DNA from: Adlercreutzia sp. ZJ473 | GTDB lineage: Bacteria; Actinomycetota; Coriobacteriia; Coriobacteriales; Eggerthellaceae | Assembly: GCF_013185065.1 (NCBI RefSeq) | Contig: NZ_JAAVTO010000016.1 | Coordinates: forward strand, 1-44,877 | Length of the DNA stretch: 44,877 nucleotides | Reading direction: 5' to 3' | Shown here: positions 24,598-32,996 of the stretch, piece after piece | How the letters are laid out: each line of letters opens with the position of its first letter | How positions within the stretch are numbered: position 1 is the first letter of the stretch | Notes under the pieces: model-generated | Told to the model about the DNA's origin: nothing | Database searches by the model: none | The model's input: the letters and a program-made list of their open reading frames with translations, nothing else | Position numbers and translations under genes: made by a program

Positions 24598-25062
24598 ATG
24601 AAGCGAATCTACGCCATCGAGTCCTGGTGCATCGACTGCAGGCGCTGCGAGGTGGCCTGCAAGACGTTCCACTCGAAGAGCAAGAACACGGTGAAGGCGT
24701 TCACGCTGGAGTTCCCCGCCCCGCGAAACCGCGTGCGCGTGGAGGGCGGCAAGACGCTCTCCCTCGCCGTGAACTGCCGCCACTGCGCCCATCCCAAGTG
24801 CGTCGAGGGATGCATCTCGGGCGCCATGACGAAGAACCCGAAGACGGGCGTGGTCACGTCTGACCCCGAGAAGTGCGTGGGCTGCCGCACGTGCGTGTCG
24901 ATGTGCCCCTTCGGCGCCGTGCGCGTCGAGGACGTGGTCGATAAGGGCGTCGCCTACAAGTGCGACCTGTGCGGCGAGGTGCTCGGCGAGCCGGGCGAGC
25001 CCAGCTGCGTGGCGGCGTGCCCCAACCGCGCGCTCATCTACGTGGAAAGCGAGGAGTGCTAG
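24598..25062 (+). CDS. 4Fe-4S ferredoxin-type electron transfer subunit
   Basis: This 154-aa polyferredoxin resembles HycB/DmsB-type electron transfer subunits. Four cysteine groups are seen: CIDCRRCEVAC, CRHCAHPKCVEGC, CVGCRTCVSMC and CDLCGE...CVAAC, enough for up to four 4Fe-4S clusters. It lacks a Tat or Sec signal, so it is cytosolic. Being fourth-to-last in the split glutamate synthase operon, it likely carries electrons between the FAD subunit and the FMN subunit. It replaces the N-terminal cluster domain of the usual GltD. Confidence 0.9.
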   Translation: MKRIYAIESWCIDCRRCEVACKTFHSKSKNTVKAFTLEFPAPRNRVRVEGGKTLSLAVNCRHCAHPKCVEGCISGAMTKNPKTGVVTSDPEKCVGCRTCVSMCPFGAVRVEDVVDKGVAYKCDLCGEVLGEPGEPSCVAACPNRALIYVESEEC

Positions 25063-25063
25063 C

Positions 25064-26422
25064 ATGGCGAACCTCAAGACCGACTACCTCATCATCGGCA
25101 ACTCCGCCGCCGGCGTGACGGCGGCGGAGCAGATACGCGCGCATGACGAAGGCGCCTCCATCACCGTCGTCAGCCGCGAGCCCTATCCCGCATACGGACG
25201 CCCCCTCATCTCGTATCTGATCGAAGGCAAGACCGCCGAGGAGAAGATCTGGCTCAAGCCGGCGGGCTTCTACGAGGACCAGCGGATAGAGGCGCTGCTC
25301 GGGCCCGAGTTCGAGGTCGTGGAGCTTGACCCCGAGCCTCATGAGGCGCGCCTGGCCAACGGCCAGCGCGTGGCGTACGGCAAGTGCCTGCTCGCCACGG
25401 GGTCGGTTCCCTTCACGCCGCCCATCAAGGGGCTTGCCGGGAAGGGCAACGTCTGCACGTTCATCACGCTCGATGACGCGAAGGCCGCCTGGGACATGGC
25501 CGAGCAGGTCACGAAGGCGGCGCACGCCCAGGGGCGCGAGAGTCGCATCATGGTCATCGGCGCGGGCCTGATCGGCCTCAAGGCCGCCGAGGCGCTGTCG
25601 TACCACGCCGACGAGATCCTCGTGCTCGAGCTGGCGCCGCGCATCCTGCCCGCGGTGCTCGACGCCGAGGGCGCCGCCGTCCTGCAGGGGCTCATCGGCG
25701 AGCACGGCATCACGTGCTCGCCGGGCGTCTCCGCAAGCGAGCTTCTCGGCGAGGGGGAGCGCATCACGGGCGCGGTCCTCACCAACGGCGAGGAGGTCTC
25801 CTGCGACATGGTGGTGGCCGCGGTGGGCGTGCGCCCGAACTCCGCTCTGGCGGTGAGCGCCGGCGCCGCGCAGGGACGCGGCCTCATCTGCGACGAGGCG
25901 CTGCAGACGAGCCTGCCCGACGTGTACGCCGCCGGCGACGTCGTCCAGGTGACCGACGTGCTCGACGGCGCCGAGCGCCCCCTGGCCCTGTGGCCCAACG
26001 CCATGCGCCAGGGCAGGCTCGCGGGCCTGCACATGGCGGGCGCCGCCGAGGCCGAGCCCTACCGGGGGAGCTTCGCCGTCAACGCAGTCGACTTCTTCGA
26101 GGCGTCGCTGCTCACGGCGGGCGTCATCAACCCCGCGGCGGACGCGGGCTGCGAGGTGCGCGTCATCGCCGAGGGGGCGCGCTACGCGAAGTTCGTCACG
26201 CGCGCCGGGCGCCTGGTGGGCTACATCCTGCTCAACCGGCCCGAGAACGCAGGCATCTACACGTGGCTCATCGAGCACGAGGTCCTGCTCGACGAGCTTG
26301 ACGAGCGCATCTTCGAGGAGGCCCCGGCAAACCTCGACTTCTCGCAGAAGACGCGCTGGGAGCGCCTGCACAAGTGCTACCCCGCAGATCGTGACGAGCG
26401 CGGCTGGAAGGAGCGTGCGTAG
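25064..26422 (+). CDS. FAD/NAD(P)-dependent oxidoreductase subunit of the glutamate synthase operon
   Basis: This 452-aa flavoprotein belongs to the pyridine nucleotide-disulfide oxidoreductase class. The FAD-binding motif is near the N-terminus (IIGNSAAGVTAAE), the NAD(P)-binding motif is near residue 163 (VIGAGLIGLKAAE), and the second FAD site is YAAGDVV near residue 289. The pattern PYPAYGRPLISYLIEGK is like NADH oxidases and the FAD part of nitrite reductases rather than GltD. The C-terminal part resembles a dimerisation domain. ATG 25064 follows the ferredoxin stop by one base. It presumably feeds NAD(P)H electrons into the synthase; a ferredoxin-linked or reverse role is possible. Confidence 0.88.
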   Translation: MANLKTDYLIIGNSAAGVTAAEQIRAHDEGASITVVSREPYPAYGRPLISYLIEGKTAEEKIWLKPAGFYEDQRIEALLGPEFEVVELDPEPHEARLANGQRVAYGKCLLATGSVPFTPPIKGLAGKGNVCTFITLDDAKAAWDMAEQVTKAAHAQGRESRIMVIGAGLIGLKAAEALSYHADEILVLELAPRILPAVLDAEGAAVLQGLIGEHGITCSPGVSASELLGEGERITGAVLTNGEEVSCDMVVAAVGVRPNSALAVSAGAAQGRGLICDEALQTSLPDVYAAGDVVQVTDVLDGAERPLALWPNAMRQGRLAGLHMAGAAEAEPYRGSFAVNAVDFFEASLLTAGVINPAADAGCEVRVIAEGARYAKFVTRAGRLVGYILLNRPENAGIYTWLIEHEVLLDELDERIFEEAPANLDFSQKTRWERLHKCYPADRDERGWKERA

Positions 26423-26424
26423 AG

Positions 26425-27165
26425 GTGGCCCAGGAACTGACGGCACGGGTATCGGTCGAGCTGGGGACAGCTCACTTCAAGGAGGCCAACGAGCAGGTGC
26501 GCGCGGCGCTCGAGCGCGCCGACGTGGTCGAGCTGCATCGCGTGTACGCGCAGCGCTACCTCGGCTGCGCCATGCCCGCGGGCAAGCGCCTCGAGATACA
26601 CGGAACGCCCGGCAACGACATGGCCTGCTATATGGACGGCGGCGCCATCGAGGTGTTCGGCAACGCCCAAGACCAGATCGGCAACACCATGAACGCAGGC
26701 AGCATCGTCATCCACGGGCGCTGCGGCGATGCGGCGGGCTACGCCATGCGCGGCGGCGAGATCTTCGTGCGCGACGGGTGCGGCTGGCGCGTGGGCATCC
26801 ACATGAAGCAGTACGAGCAGAAGCGCCCCACCATCGTGATCGGCGGCGACGCGGGGAGCTTCCTCGGCGAGTACATGGCGGGCGGCGTCATCGTGCTTCT
26901 GGGCAGGCCGGGCGAGTACCTGGCCACGGGCATGCACGGCGGCGTGATCTACCTGCGCAGCAAGCTGGACGCGCGGGACGTGCCGCAGGGGCTGGTGCTC
27001 GAGGCGGTGGACGAGGCGGACAAGGAGCTTTTGCGCGATCTGCTCGGGCGCTACAACGATGCGTTCGCCGACGAGCTCGGCGCGCCCCTCGCGGATGACG
27101 GCGAGGGCTTCTGGCGGCTGCGCCCCGCCTCGTCGCGCCCCTACGCCAGCATGTACGCGAACTAG
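26425..27165 (+). CDS. Split glutamate synthase, GXGXG (GltB domain 3) subunit
   Basis: This 246-aa protein is the right-handed beta-helix domain that is the C-terminal part of GltB. Repeats of the GxxGxxxG kind run through the middle (MDGGAIEVFGNAQDQIGNTMNAGSI, GDAAGYAMRGG, GGVIVLLG, TGMHGGVIYLR), as in the family. GTG 26425 is the start, with GAAGGAG upstream; no ATG fits. It closes the five-gene operon and is followed by a GC hairpin. The domain is structural and positions the ammonia tunnel between the other two subunits in GltB. Confidence 0.9.
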   Translation: MAQELTARVSVELGTAHFKEANEQVRAALERADVVELHRVYAQRYLGCAMPAGKRLEIHGTPGNDMACYMDGGAIEVFGNAQDQIGNTMNAGSIVIHGRCGDAAGYAMRGGEIFVRDGCGWRVGIHMKQYEQKRPTIVIGGDAGSFLGEYMAGGVIVLLGRPGEYLATGMHGGVIYLRSKLDARDVPQGLVLEAVDEADKELLRDLLGRYNDAFADELGAPLADDGEGFWRLRPASSRPYASMYAN

Positions 27166-27177
27166 CCGCGAGCGCAC

Positions 27178-27211
27178 GGAGGCCCCGCATGCTCAAACAT
27201 GCGGGGCCTCC
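27178..27211 (+). terminator. Hairpin terminator-like structure after the glutamate synthase operon
   Basis: A perfect 14-bp stem (27178-27191 with 27198-27211) and loop CTCAAA follow 12 nt after the stop. The next bases are TCGAACC, so there is no U tract on the plus strand. It may serve both this operon and the oppositely oriented slyD unit. Confidence 0.65.
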
Positions 27212-27320
27212 TCGAACCGCTCAAATTCGCGCGCCCCTTCCGCATGCGGGCGCGTCGTGCCGTGCGACGTCGCGCCTTGCGCGGAGCGCCTCCTCGCGCG
27301 CCCCTGCGCGCAGGGCCGTG

Positions 27321-27746
27321 CTACTTGACCTCGACCAGCTCGATCTCGAAGTTGAGGGCCTTGCCGGCCATCGGGTGGTTCATGTCGAACGTCACCATGC
27401 CGTCCTCGATCTTCACCACCTTGACCGGCATGGGCTGGCCGTTCGGGCCGTGCATGTACACGGTCTGGCCCACGGGCAGCTCGGCGGCGTTGGACACGTT
27501 CTCCATGGGCACCTCCTGGATGAGCTCCGCGCGGACCTCGCCGTAGGCGTCCTCGGGCTCGATGCGCACGGTCTTCTTCTCGCCCACCTGCATGTCGACC
27601 ACGGCCTGGTCGAAGCCGGGTATCATCTGGCCCGCCATGCAGGTGAACTCGATGGGCTCGCCGCGGTCGTAGGACGAGTCGAACTGCTCGCCGTCGTCAA
27701 GCGTGCCCCGGTAATGCGCCTTGACGGTCTTTCCCTCGTTGCTCAT
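27321..27746 (-). CDS. slyD: FKBP-type peptidyl-prolyl isomerase, SlyD type
   Basis: This is a cytosolic prolyl isomerase/chaperone of 141 aa. Typical SlyD features are YRGTLDDGEQFDSS, PIEFTCMAGQMIPGFDQAV, the IF (insert-in-flap) region GEVRAELIQEVP and DMNHPMAGKALNFEIELVEV. The His/Cys-rich metal-binding tail of E. coli SlyD is absent. The start at 27746 is set by AAAGGAAC upstream on the minus strand and by the family N-terminus; the frame stays open further upstream into the gshA end. It lies 74 nt after the gshA stop on the same strand and is probably co-transcribed. Confidence 0.93.
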   Translation of the reverse strand: MSNEGKTVKAHYRGTLDDGEQFDSSYDRGEPIEFTCMAGQMIPGFDQAVVDMQVGEKKTVRIEPEDAYGEVRAELIQEVPMENVSNAAELPVGQTVYMHGPNGQPMPVKVVKIEDGMVTFDMNHPMAGKALNFEIELVEVK

Positions 27747-27820
27747 GAAGCGTTCCTTTCGCTTGTCTCCCATGATGCGAGAACTATACCACGCCCGCGG
27801 GCTCTGCCTGCTCGCCCCGC

Positions 27821-29092
27821 CTACGCGCGCACATCTTCCCGACAGGCGAGGCGCGCGAGCGTCGTGCGCTCGCGGGCCAGCTTCGCCAGCGGCTCCAGGT
27901 GCGCGCGGTCCTTCTCGGCCAGCCCCGCCTGCGCGATGCGCATCACGTCGTCGACCACGTCGCCCGCGGGGCGCCCGTAGATCGCGCCCTCGTAGCCCGC
28001 CTCCATCAGCGACTCCTTCGCACATGCGATGTCATCGGCGCTCACCTGCGCGAACAGCTCGTCAAGCGCGTCGAGGCCGCTTGCGGAGTAGAACAGCCCC
28101 CTGATGAGCGCCGCGTAGGCGATCACGTAGGGGACGGGCATGGCGTCGGCCGGCCTGATCTCGATGTAGGTCTTGAGGCGCACGTCGGTGAAGAACATGG
28201 ACAGCGCGTGCTCGACGTCGGCCTGCTGCATGGGGACCTCGGCGTAGATCTCCCCGAACGTGCGCTCGTCGAAGCGCCACTGCCCGTCGGCGTCGGCGTC
28301 AGGGGAGAGGATGGCGGGCGCGTCGAGGATGTAGGCTGCGTAGTCCTCGAGCGTGAAGCCGGCCTCCATCACGTGCGGCACCACGCCGCAGCGGTCGGGG
28401 TCGCAGAACTTCCAGATCTCGGTGCGCATCAGCTCGTGGGGGCGCGGCGCGCCCTCGAACACGGGCGCGTTGTCGCACAGAAGCGACAGCACGGGCGTGA
28501 GCGCGAAGGCCAGGCGCAGCTTGCGCAGGCAGTCCTCTGCGGAGGTGTAGTCGAGGGACACCTGCGTCGAGGCGCTGCCGCGCATCATGCGCACGCCGAA
28601 CGGAGAGATGGCGCCCAGGTAGCGGTTCATGAGCTCGTAGCGGCGCTTCGGGATGAGCTCGAGCGAGGCGGCGCGGGCGGTGGGGTGGTAGCCGAGCGTG
28701 AGCACGCGCACGTCGGTCGGCTCGAGCGCGCGCGCCATGCGCTCCTCGAACTCCTCGAAGCACGCGCGGGCGTCGTCGAGGTCAGCGAAGGGGCCGGCGG
28801 AGAGCTCGACCTGCGCCGCCGGCTCGATGGTCACGGCCTGCGGCCCCCGCGCCACGCCCAGGAGGTCGCCCTCGGCGTCGCGCGTCTCGACGGTGTAGTG
28901 CGCGCTCAGCTGCTCGAGCAGCCATTCGGTGCCGTGCTCCTCGCTGTAGGACACGGCGCGCCCGTCGCGGTGCAGCAGCGTGTGCTCGAGCTCGATGCCG
29001 AGCCTCTCGGCGCGGTCCTTGACGCCGCTTTCAAAGAACGAGACGATGGCTTCTATGTTGTCTTTGCGCGCTGGCTGGTCGATCTCGGTCAT
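27821..29092 (-). CDS. gshA: Glutamate-cysteine ligase (GCS2 family)
   Basis: The enzyme joins glutamate and cysteine to gamma-glutamylcysteine. The 423-aa protein shows GIELEHTLLHRDG near residue 33 (metal/substrate site), TIEPAAQVELSAGP near residue 90 and a later LKTYIEIRPADAMP segment, all typical of the GCS2 (plant/EgtA-like) group. Start 29092 is chosen because CAGGAGTC precedes it; the frame continues 11 codons further. No gshB or ergothioneine gene is nearby, so the end product (gamma-glutamylcysteine, glutathione, other thiol) is open. It is divergent from argC. Confidence 0.85.
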   Translation of the reverse strand: MTEIDQPARKDNIEAIVSFFESGVKDRAERLGIELEHTLLHRDGRAVSYSEEHGTEWLLEQLSAHYTVETRDAEGDLLGVARGPQAVTIEPAAQVELSAGPFADLDDARACFEEFEERMARALEPTDVRVLTLGYHPTARAASLELIPKRRYELMNRYLGAISPFGVRMMRGSASTQVSLDYTSAEDCLRKLRLAFALTPVLSLLCDNAPVFEGAPRPHELMRTEIWKFCDPDRCGVVPHVMEAGFTLEDYAAYILDAPAILSPDADADGQWRFDERTFGEIYAEVPMQQADVEHALSMFFTDVRLKTYIEIRPADAMPVPYVIAYAALIRGLFYSASGLDALDELFAQVSADDIACAKESLMEAGYEGAIYGRPAGDVVDDVMRIAQAGLAEKDRAHLEPLAKLARERTTLARLACREDVRA

Positions 29093-29099
29093 TATTCGA

Positions 29100-29180
29100 C
29101 TCCTGAACTTAAAATTAAGCGCCATGTAACAGAACTTGTGTAAAATACCCTCAAGTTAAGCGCTCATATTAGCACGGTCA
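29100..29180. promoter_or_regulatory. AT-rich divergent promoter region between gshA and argC
   Basis: This is the only AT-rich part of the gap. It contains the palindrome CTTAAAATTAAG (29108-29119), TTGTG-TAAAAT (29136-29146) and CATATT (29165-29170), which could supply -10 and -35 elements on both strands. I cannot fix exact promoters. The remainder of the gap to 29458 holds the leader peptide gene and hairpin listed separately. Confidence 0.35.
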
Positions 29181-29221
29181 GCGGTCATGGGCGCAGAGGG
29201 CATCGAAAACGAGGACAGATC

Positions 29222-29308
29222 GTGGAATTGGACGGCAAAACCCAGATCTTCGCCGGCGCAGGCGCGCTGGCTCCTCGACGACGTCTGTGGCGCAGCAGCC
29301 GCACCTGA
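29222..29308 (+). CDS. Candidate arginine leader peptide upstream of argC (28 codons)
   Basis: A GTG at 29222 has GAGGA (29211-29215) six bases upstream. The 28-codon frame begins V/M-E-L-D-G-K-T and ends with PRRRLWRSSRT and TGA. Arginine is encoded by CGA CGA CGT at 29276-29284 and twice more before the stop; CGA and CGT are uncommon in the long genes here, which prefer CGC. It lies 150 nt before argC in the same direction. This is the layout of a leader peptide that senses charged tRNA-Arg. The same CGACGACGT run ends the leader peptide of argG. No classical U-tract terminator follows. Confidence 0.5.
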   Translation: MELDGKTQIFAGAGALAPRRRLWRSSRT

Positions 29309-29396
29309 CCCTGTCATCGAACGGGGCTCTCAAGCGATGCCTTGCGAAAGCGGGCGCTCCCATCTGGCTGACTGCGCGCCTCCATCACGTATCTTC

Positions 29397-29428
29397 GCGA
29401 CTTCCCGCCGCCTCGGCGCGGGGGTCGC
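29397..29428 (+). promoter_or_regulatory. Hairpin between the leader peptide and argC
   Basis: GCGAC-TT-CCCGC (29397-29408) pairs with GCGGG-G-GTCGC (29418-29428) as two 5-bp helices with an internal loop. It is followed by TCTGCTTCC and, 20 nt later, the argC ribosome-binding site (GAGG, 29447-29450). It could be the attenuator or an RBS-controlling fold. Evidence is structural only. Confidence 0.4.
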
Positions 29429-29458
29429 TCTGCTTCCATCTGAATCGAGGACTCACTT

Positions 29459-30529
29459 ATGACCTATAAAGCAGGAATCGTCGGCGCGGCGGGCTTCGCG
29501 GGCATCGAGCTCGCGCGCCTCGTGCTCGCCCACCCCTCCTTCGAGCTGGTGGCCGCCACGTCCGACGCGCTGGCGGGCACTCCGCTCGCGAAGGCGTACC
29601 CCGCCTTCGCAGGTGTCACCGACCTGGCCTTCTCCACGCATGCGGAGGCGAACCTCAGCGCGTGCGACGTCGTCTTCCTCGCCGTGCCCCACACGGCGGC
29701 GCTCGGCATGGCGCCCGCGCTCGTCGCGCAGGGCGTGACGGTCGTCGACCTCTCGGCCGACTTCCGCCTGAAGGACCCGCAGACCTACGAGCGCTGGTAC
29801 AAGACCCCGCACACGGCCGCGGACCTCTTGCAGAAGGCCGCCTTCGGCCTGCCCGAGCTCACCGGCGACGAGCTGGCGCGCGCGGCGGCTGAGCGCGCGC
29901 GCGGCGGCGCGGCGCTCGTGGGGTGCGCGGGCTGCTATCCCACGGCCACCTCGCTCGCGGCGGCGCCCGCCATCCGCGCGGGGCTCGTCGACGCGCAGGG
30001 CGTGGTCGTGGTCGACGCGGTGTCGGGCGTGACCGGCGCGGGCAAGAAGGCCACCGAGCGCACGCACTTCTGCTTCGCCAACGAGAACCTCGAGGCGTAC
30101 GGCGTGGCGACGCACCGCCACACGCCCGAGATCGAGCAGATCCTCGGGCTGCGCGCGGGCGGGCTGGTGTTCACGCCGCACCTCGCGCCGCTCAACCGCG
30201 GGCTGCTCTCCACGGTGACCATGCCGCTTTCGCCGGACGCCCCTCTGCCGAGCACGTCCGAGCTCGTGCAGCTCTACCAGGACTTCTACGCGTCGTCCCC
30301 GCTCGTCGCGGTGATGCCGGAGGGGCAGCTGCCCAAGACGGCGTCGGTGGCGGGGACCAACCGCGCGCACGTGGGCGTGGTCGTGCACGAGGCGGCGCGC
30401 ATGATCGTGGGCATCGGCGCCATCGACAACATCGGCAAGGGTGCGGCGGGCCAGGCGCTGCAGTGCGCGAACATCGTCTTCGGCTTGCCCGAGACGACGG
30501 GCCTCGACTACGTCTCCGTCCCCGTTTAG
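29459..30529 (+). CDS. argC: N-acetyl-gamma-glutamyl-phosphate reductase
   Basis: ArgC reduces N-acetylglutamyl phosphate to the semialdehyde with NADPH. The N-terminal Rossmann motif GAAGFAGIEL, the active-site cysteine C159 in VGCAGCYPTA, DAVSGVTGAGKKA and HRHTPEIEQ are all present. The length of 356 aa is typical of the type 1 family. ATG 29459 follows AATCGAGG. It is first in argC-argJ-argB, with argJ 11 nt downstream. Confidence 0.97.
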   Translation: MTYKAGIVGAAGFAGIELARLVLAHPSFELVAATSDALAGTPLAKAYPAFAGVTDLAFSTHAEANLSACDVVFLAVPHTAALGMAPALVAQGVTVVDLSADFRLKDPQTYERWYKTPHTAADLLQKAAFGLPELTGDELARAAAERARGGAALVGCAGCYPTATSLAAAPAIRAGLVDAQGVVVVDAVSGVTGAGKKATERTHFCFANENLEAYGVATHRHTPEIEQILGLRAGGLVFTPHLAPLNRGLLSTVTMPLSPDAPLPSTSELVQLYQDFYASSPLVAVMPEGQLPKTASVAGTNRAHVGVVVHEAARMIVGIGAIDNIGKGAAGQALQCANIVFGLPETTGLDYVSVPV

Positions 30530-30540
30530 GAGGCCAGCAG

Positions 30541-31833
30541 ATGAGCATCACCAACGACGACTACGCGCAGCGGTTCGGCTGCGCCTACGTTGAGGACGGC
30601 GGCGTCGCCACGGCGCAGGGGTTCGCGGCCGCGGGCGTCCACGCGGGGTTCCGCGCCGACCCTGACCGGCTCGACCTCGCGCTCGTGGTGGCCGACGAGC
30701 CGAGCGCCGCGGCGGGCGTGTTCACCACCAACGTGTTCTGCGCCGCGCCCGTGCAGGTGTGCCGGGAGCGCCTGTCCGAGGGCGGCGTGGGCGCGGGCGC
30801 CTACGGCACCGCGCGCGCCGTGGTCATCAACTCCGGCTGCGCGAACGCCGCGACGGGCGAGATCGGGCGCGAGGCCGCGCGCGAGACGGCGCGCATCACG
30901 GCCGACGCCGTGGGCTGCACCTCCGACGAGGTGCTCGTGGCCTCCACGGGCGTCATCGGCGTGCACCTGCCGCTCGAGCCGTTCGCCTCAGGCGTGCCGG
31001 CGGCCTTCGCAAGGGCCTCGCGCGCGGGCGGCGCCAGCGCGGCGCGGGCCATCATGACCACTGACACGCACCCGAAGGAGTGCGCCGTCACCTTCTCGGG
31101 CGAGGGCGTCGGCTACGAGGGCGCCACGTTCACGGTGGGCGGCATGGCGAAGGGCTCGGGCATGATCATGCCGAACATGGCCACCATGATCGCCGTCATC
31201 ACCACCGACGCGCCTGTCGCGGCGCCCGACCTGCACGCGGCGCTGAGCCGCGCGGTGAACGCGAGCTTCAACAAGATCACGGTGGACTCCGACACGTCCA
31301 CCAACGACTCGTGCTTCATCCTGTCGAGCGGCGCGGCCGCCCCCGCCGCCCCGCCGCTCGAGCCGGGCAGCGCCGCCTTCGCGCGCTTCGAGGAGGCGCT
31401 CGCGCAGGTGTGCGTCACGCTCGCCCGCGCCATGGCGACCGACGGCGAGGGCGCGACGCGCCTGGTCACGGTGAACGTGCGCGGCGCGGCGAGCGAGGAC
31501 GACGCCGACGCGGCGGCGCGCACGGTGGCGAACTCGCCGCTCACCAAGACGGCCGTCTACGGGCGCGACGCCAACTGGGGCCGCATCGCCGCCGCGCTCG
31601 GACGCAGCGGCGCGCGCTTTGCGCAGGAGAACGTCGACATCGACATCATGGGCATGCCGGTGTGCCGCGGCGGGCTCACCGTCGAGTTCGACGAGGACGA
31701 GGCGCTCGCGCGCTTCGAGGAGCCCGAGATCGTCATCGACGCCGACCTGGGGGAGGGCGCCTGCGCGACCACGGTGTGGACCTGCGACTTCAGCCACGAA
31801 TACGTTTCGATCAACGGAGATTACCGCTCATGA
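30541..31833 (+). CDS. argJ: Bifunctional ornithine acetyltransferase/N-acetylglutamate synthase ArgJ
   Basis: ArgJ moves the acetyl group from N-acetylornithine to glutamate, making the pathway cyclic, and may also use acetyl-CoA. The precursor self-cleaves before the conserved threonine in NMATM (Thr215), giving alpha and beta chains. KGSGMIMPNMATM and the glutamate-binding KTAVYGRDANWGRI region are clear. ATG 30541 follows GGAGG. The stop overlaps the argB start. No argE or argA is seen, which fits the cyclic route. Confidence 0.97.
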   Translation: MSITNDDYAQRFGCAYVEDGGVATAQGFAAAGVHAGFRADPDRLDLALVVADEPSAAAGVFTTNVFCAAPVQVCRERLSEGGVGAGAYGTARAVVINSGCANAATGEIGREAARETARITADAVGCTSDEVLVASTGVIGVHLPLEPFASGVPAAFARASRAGGASAARAIMTTDTHPKECAVTFSGEGVGYEGATFTVGGMAKGSGMIMPNMATMIAVITTDAPVAAPDLHAALSRAVNASFNKITVDSDTSTNDSCFILSSGAAAPAAPPLEPGSAAFARFEEALAQVCVTLARAMATDGEGATRLVTVNVRGAASEDDADAAARTVANSPLTKTAVYGRDANWGRIAAALGRSGARFAQENVDIDIMGMPVCRGGLTVEFDEDEALARFEEPEIVIDADLGEGACATTVWTCDFSHEYVSINGDYRS

Positions 31834-32783
31834 ACTACGACTCCCAGACGCGCCCCCACGGCGTTTCCAGCATAACCGGCGAGGTCCTCACCGAGGCCAT
31901 GCCTTGGATCAAGAACGTCACGGGCAAGACCGTGGTCATCAAGTACGGCGGGTCGGCCATGGAGAACGAGGAGCTGCGCGCCGAGGTCATGGCCGACATC
32001 GTGCTTCTGAAGATCATCGGCGTGAACCCCGTGATCGTGCACGGCGGCGGCAAGGCCATCACGCGCGCCATGGAGCGCTTCAACCTGCCCGTGGAGTTCG
32101 TCGACGGGCAGCGCGTGACGACCGATGAGGCCATGGGCCTCGTGCGCATGGTGCTCACCGGCGAGGTGAACCAGGAGCTCGTGGAGGCCATGAACCAGCA
32201 CGGCAACATGGCCGTGGGCATCAGCGGCGCCGACGCGGGCATCATCGTGGCCGAGCAGGCTGACGCGCGCCTCGGCCGCGTGGGCCGCATCACGCGCATC
32301 AACAGCGCGCTCATCGAGGATTTGGTGGCCGCCGACTACATCCCGGTGATCGCGTCGGTCGCCATCGGGGAGGACTCGGGCTGCTACAACGTCAACGCCG
32401 ACGTGGCGGCCGGGCACATCGCCGCCGCCATCGGCGCGCACAAGGTGGTGTTCCTCACCGATGTGGACGGCCTGTACGAGGACTACCCCCGTCGCGAGAC
32501 GCTCATCTCGAACATGAAGCTCGACGAGGCGCGCAGCATGATCGCCTCGGGCACGCTGTCCACGGGCATGATCCCCAAGCTGCGCTCCTGCGTGACGGCG
32601 CTCGCGGCGGGCGTCATGCGCGCGCACATCATCAACGGCATCACGCCGCACGCGCTTCTGCTCGAGCTGCTCACCGACAAGGGCATCGGCACCATGATCG
32701 CGCGCCCCGGCGCGCCCGACACGTCGGTCGTGTCGCCCGTGGGCAACTTCGCCGCGAAGCTGATCGAGAACAGGAACTTATGA
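31830..32783 (+). CDS. argB: Acetylglutamate kinase
   Basis: ArgB phosphorylates N-acetylglutamate. The amino-acid-kinase motifs VVIKYGGSAM, VHGGGKAI and the C-terminal GTLSTGMIPKL and NGITPHALLLELL are present. The 317-aa protein has the N-terminal extension of about 20 residues found in arginine-inhibited hexameric ArgB, which suggests feedback control; this is inferred from family knowledge. It overlaps argJ by four bases (ATGA) and is therefore coupled. Confidence 0.97.
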   Translation: MNYDSQTRPHGVSSITGEVLTEAMPWIKNVTGKTVVIKYGGSAMENEELRAEVMADIVLLKIIGVNPVIVHGGGKAITRAMERFNLPVEFVDGQRVTTDEAMGLVRMVLTGEVNQELVEAMNQHGNMAVGISGADAGIIVAEQADARLGRVGRITRINSALIEDLVAADYIPVIASVAIGEDSGCYNVNADVAAGHIAAAIGAHKVVFLTDVDGLYEDYPRRETLISNMKLDEARSMIASGTLSTGMIPKLRSCVTALAAGVMRAHIINGITPHALLLELLTDKGIGTMIARPGAPDTSVVSPVGNFAAKLIENRNL

Positions 32784-32784
32784 G

Positions 32785-32815
32785 ATTCCGCCCGTCCTGA
32801 CGGAACGGGCGGAAT
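32785..32815 (+). terminator. Hairpin after argB
   Basis: ATTCCGCCCGT (32785-32795) and ACGGGCGGAAT (32805-32815) are perfect 11-bp complements just after the argB stop. No U tract follows. It probably ends or weakens the argCJB transcript, since argD has its own -10-like TATACT (32956-32961). Confidence 0.6.
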
Positions 32816-32996
32816 GCTCGACGCTGCGGCCTTCTGATGCATTCCACCTAGCCCCTTGTGCGCTTTCCTTCGCGTACCGAAGTACGCTCAGCCGCGCGGC
32901 GGAGCTATCTGGAACGCCTCAGAAGCCCTCGCTGACTTTGACAGACCATGCGATTTATACTTGTTTCTACATGTCTTATTTTCGAAGGGAAGAGAA

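Noticed and set aside
29108-29119. CTTAAAATTAAG palindrome as an ArgR operator for argC
   Set aside because: It does not fit the ARG box pattern (TNTGAAT-WWWW-ATTCANW) and lies nearer to gshA.
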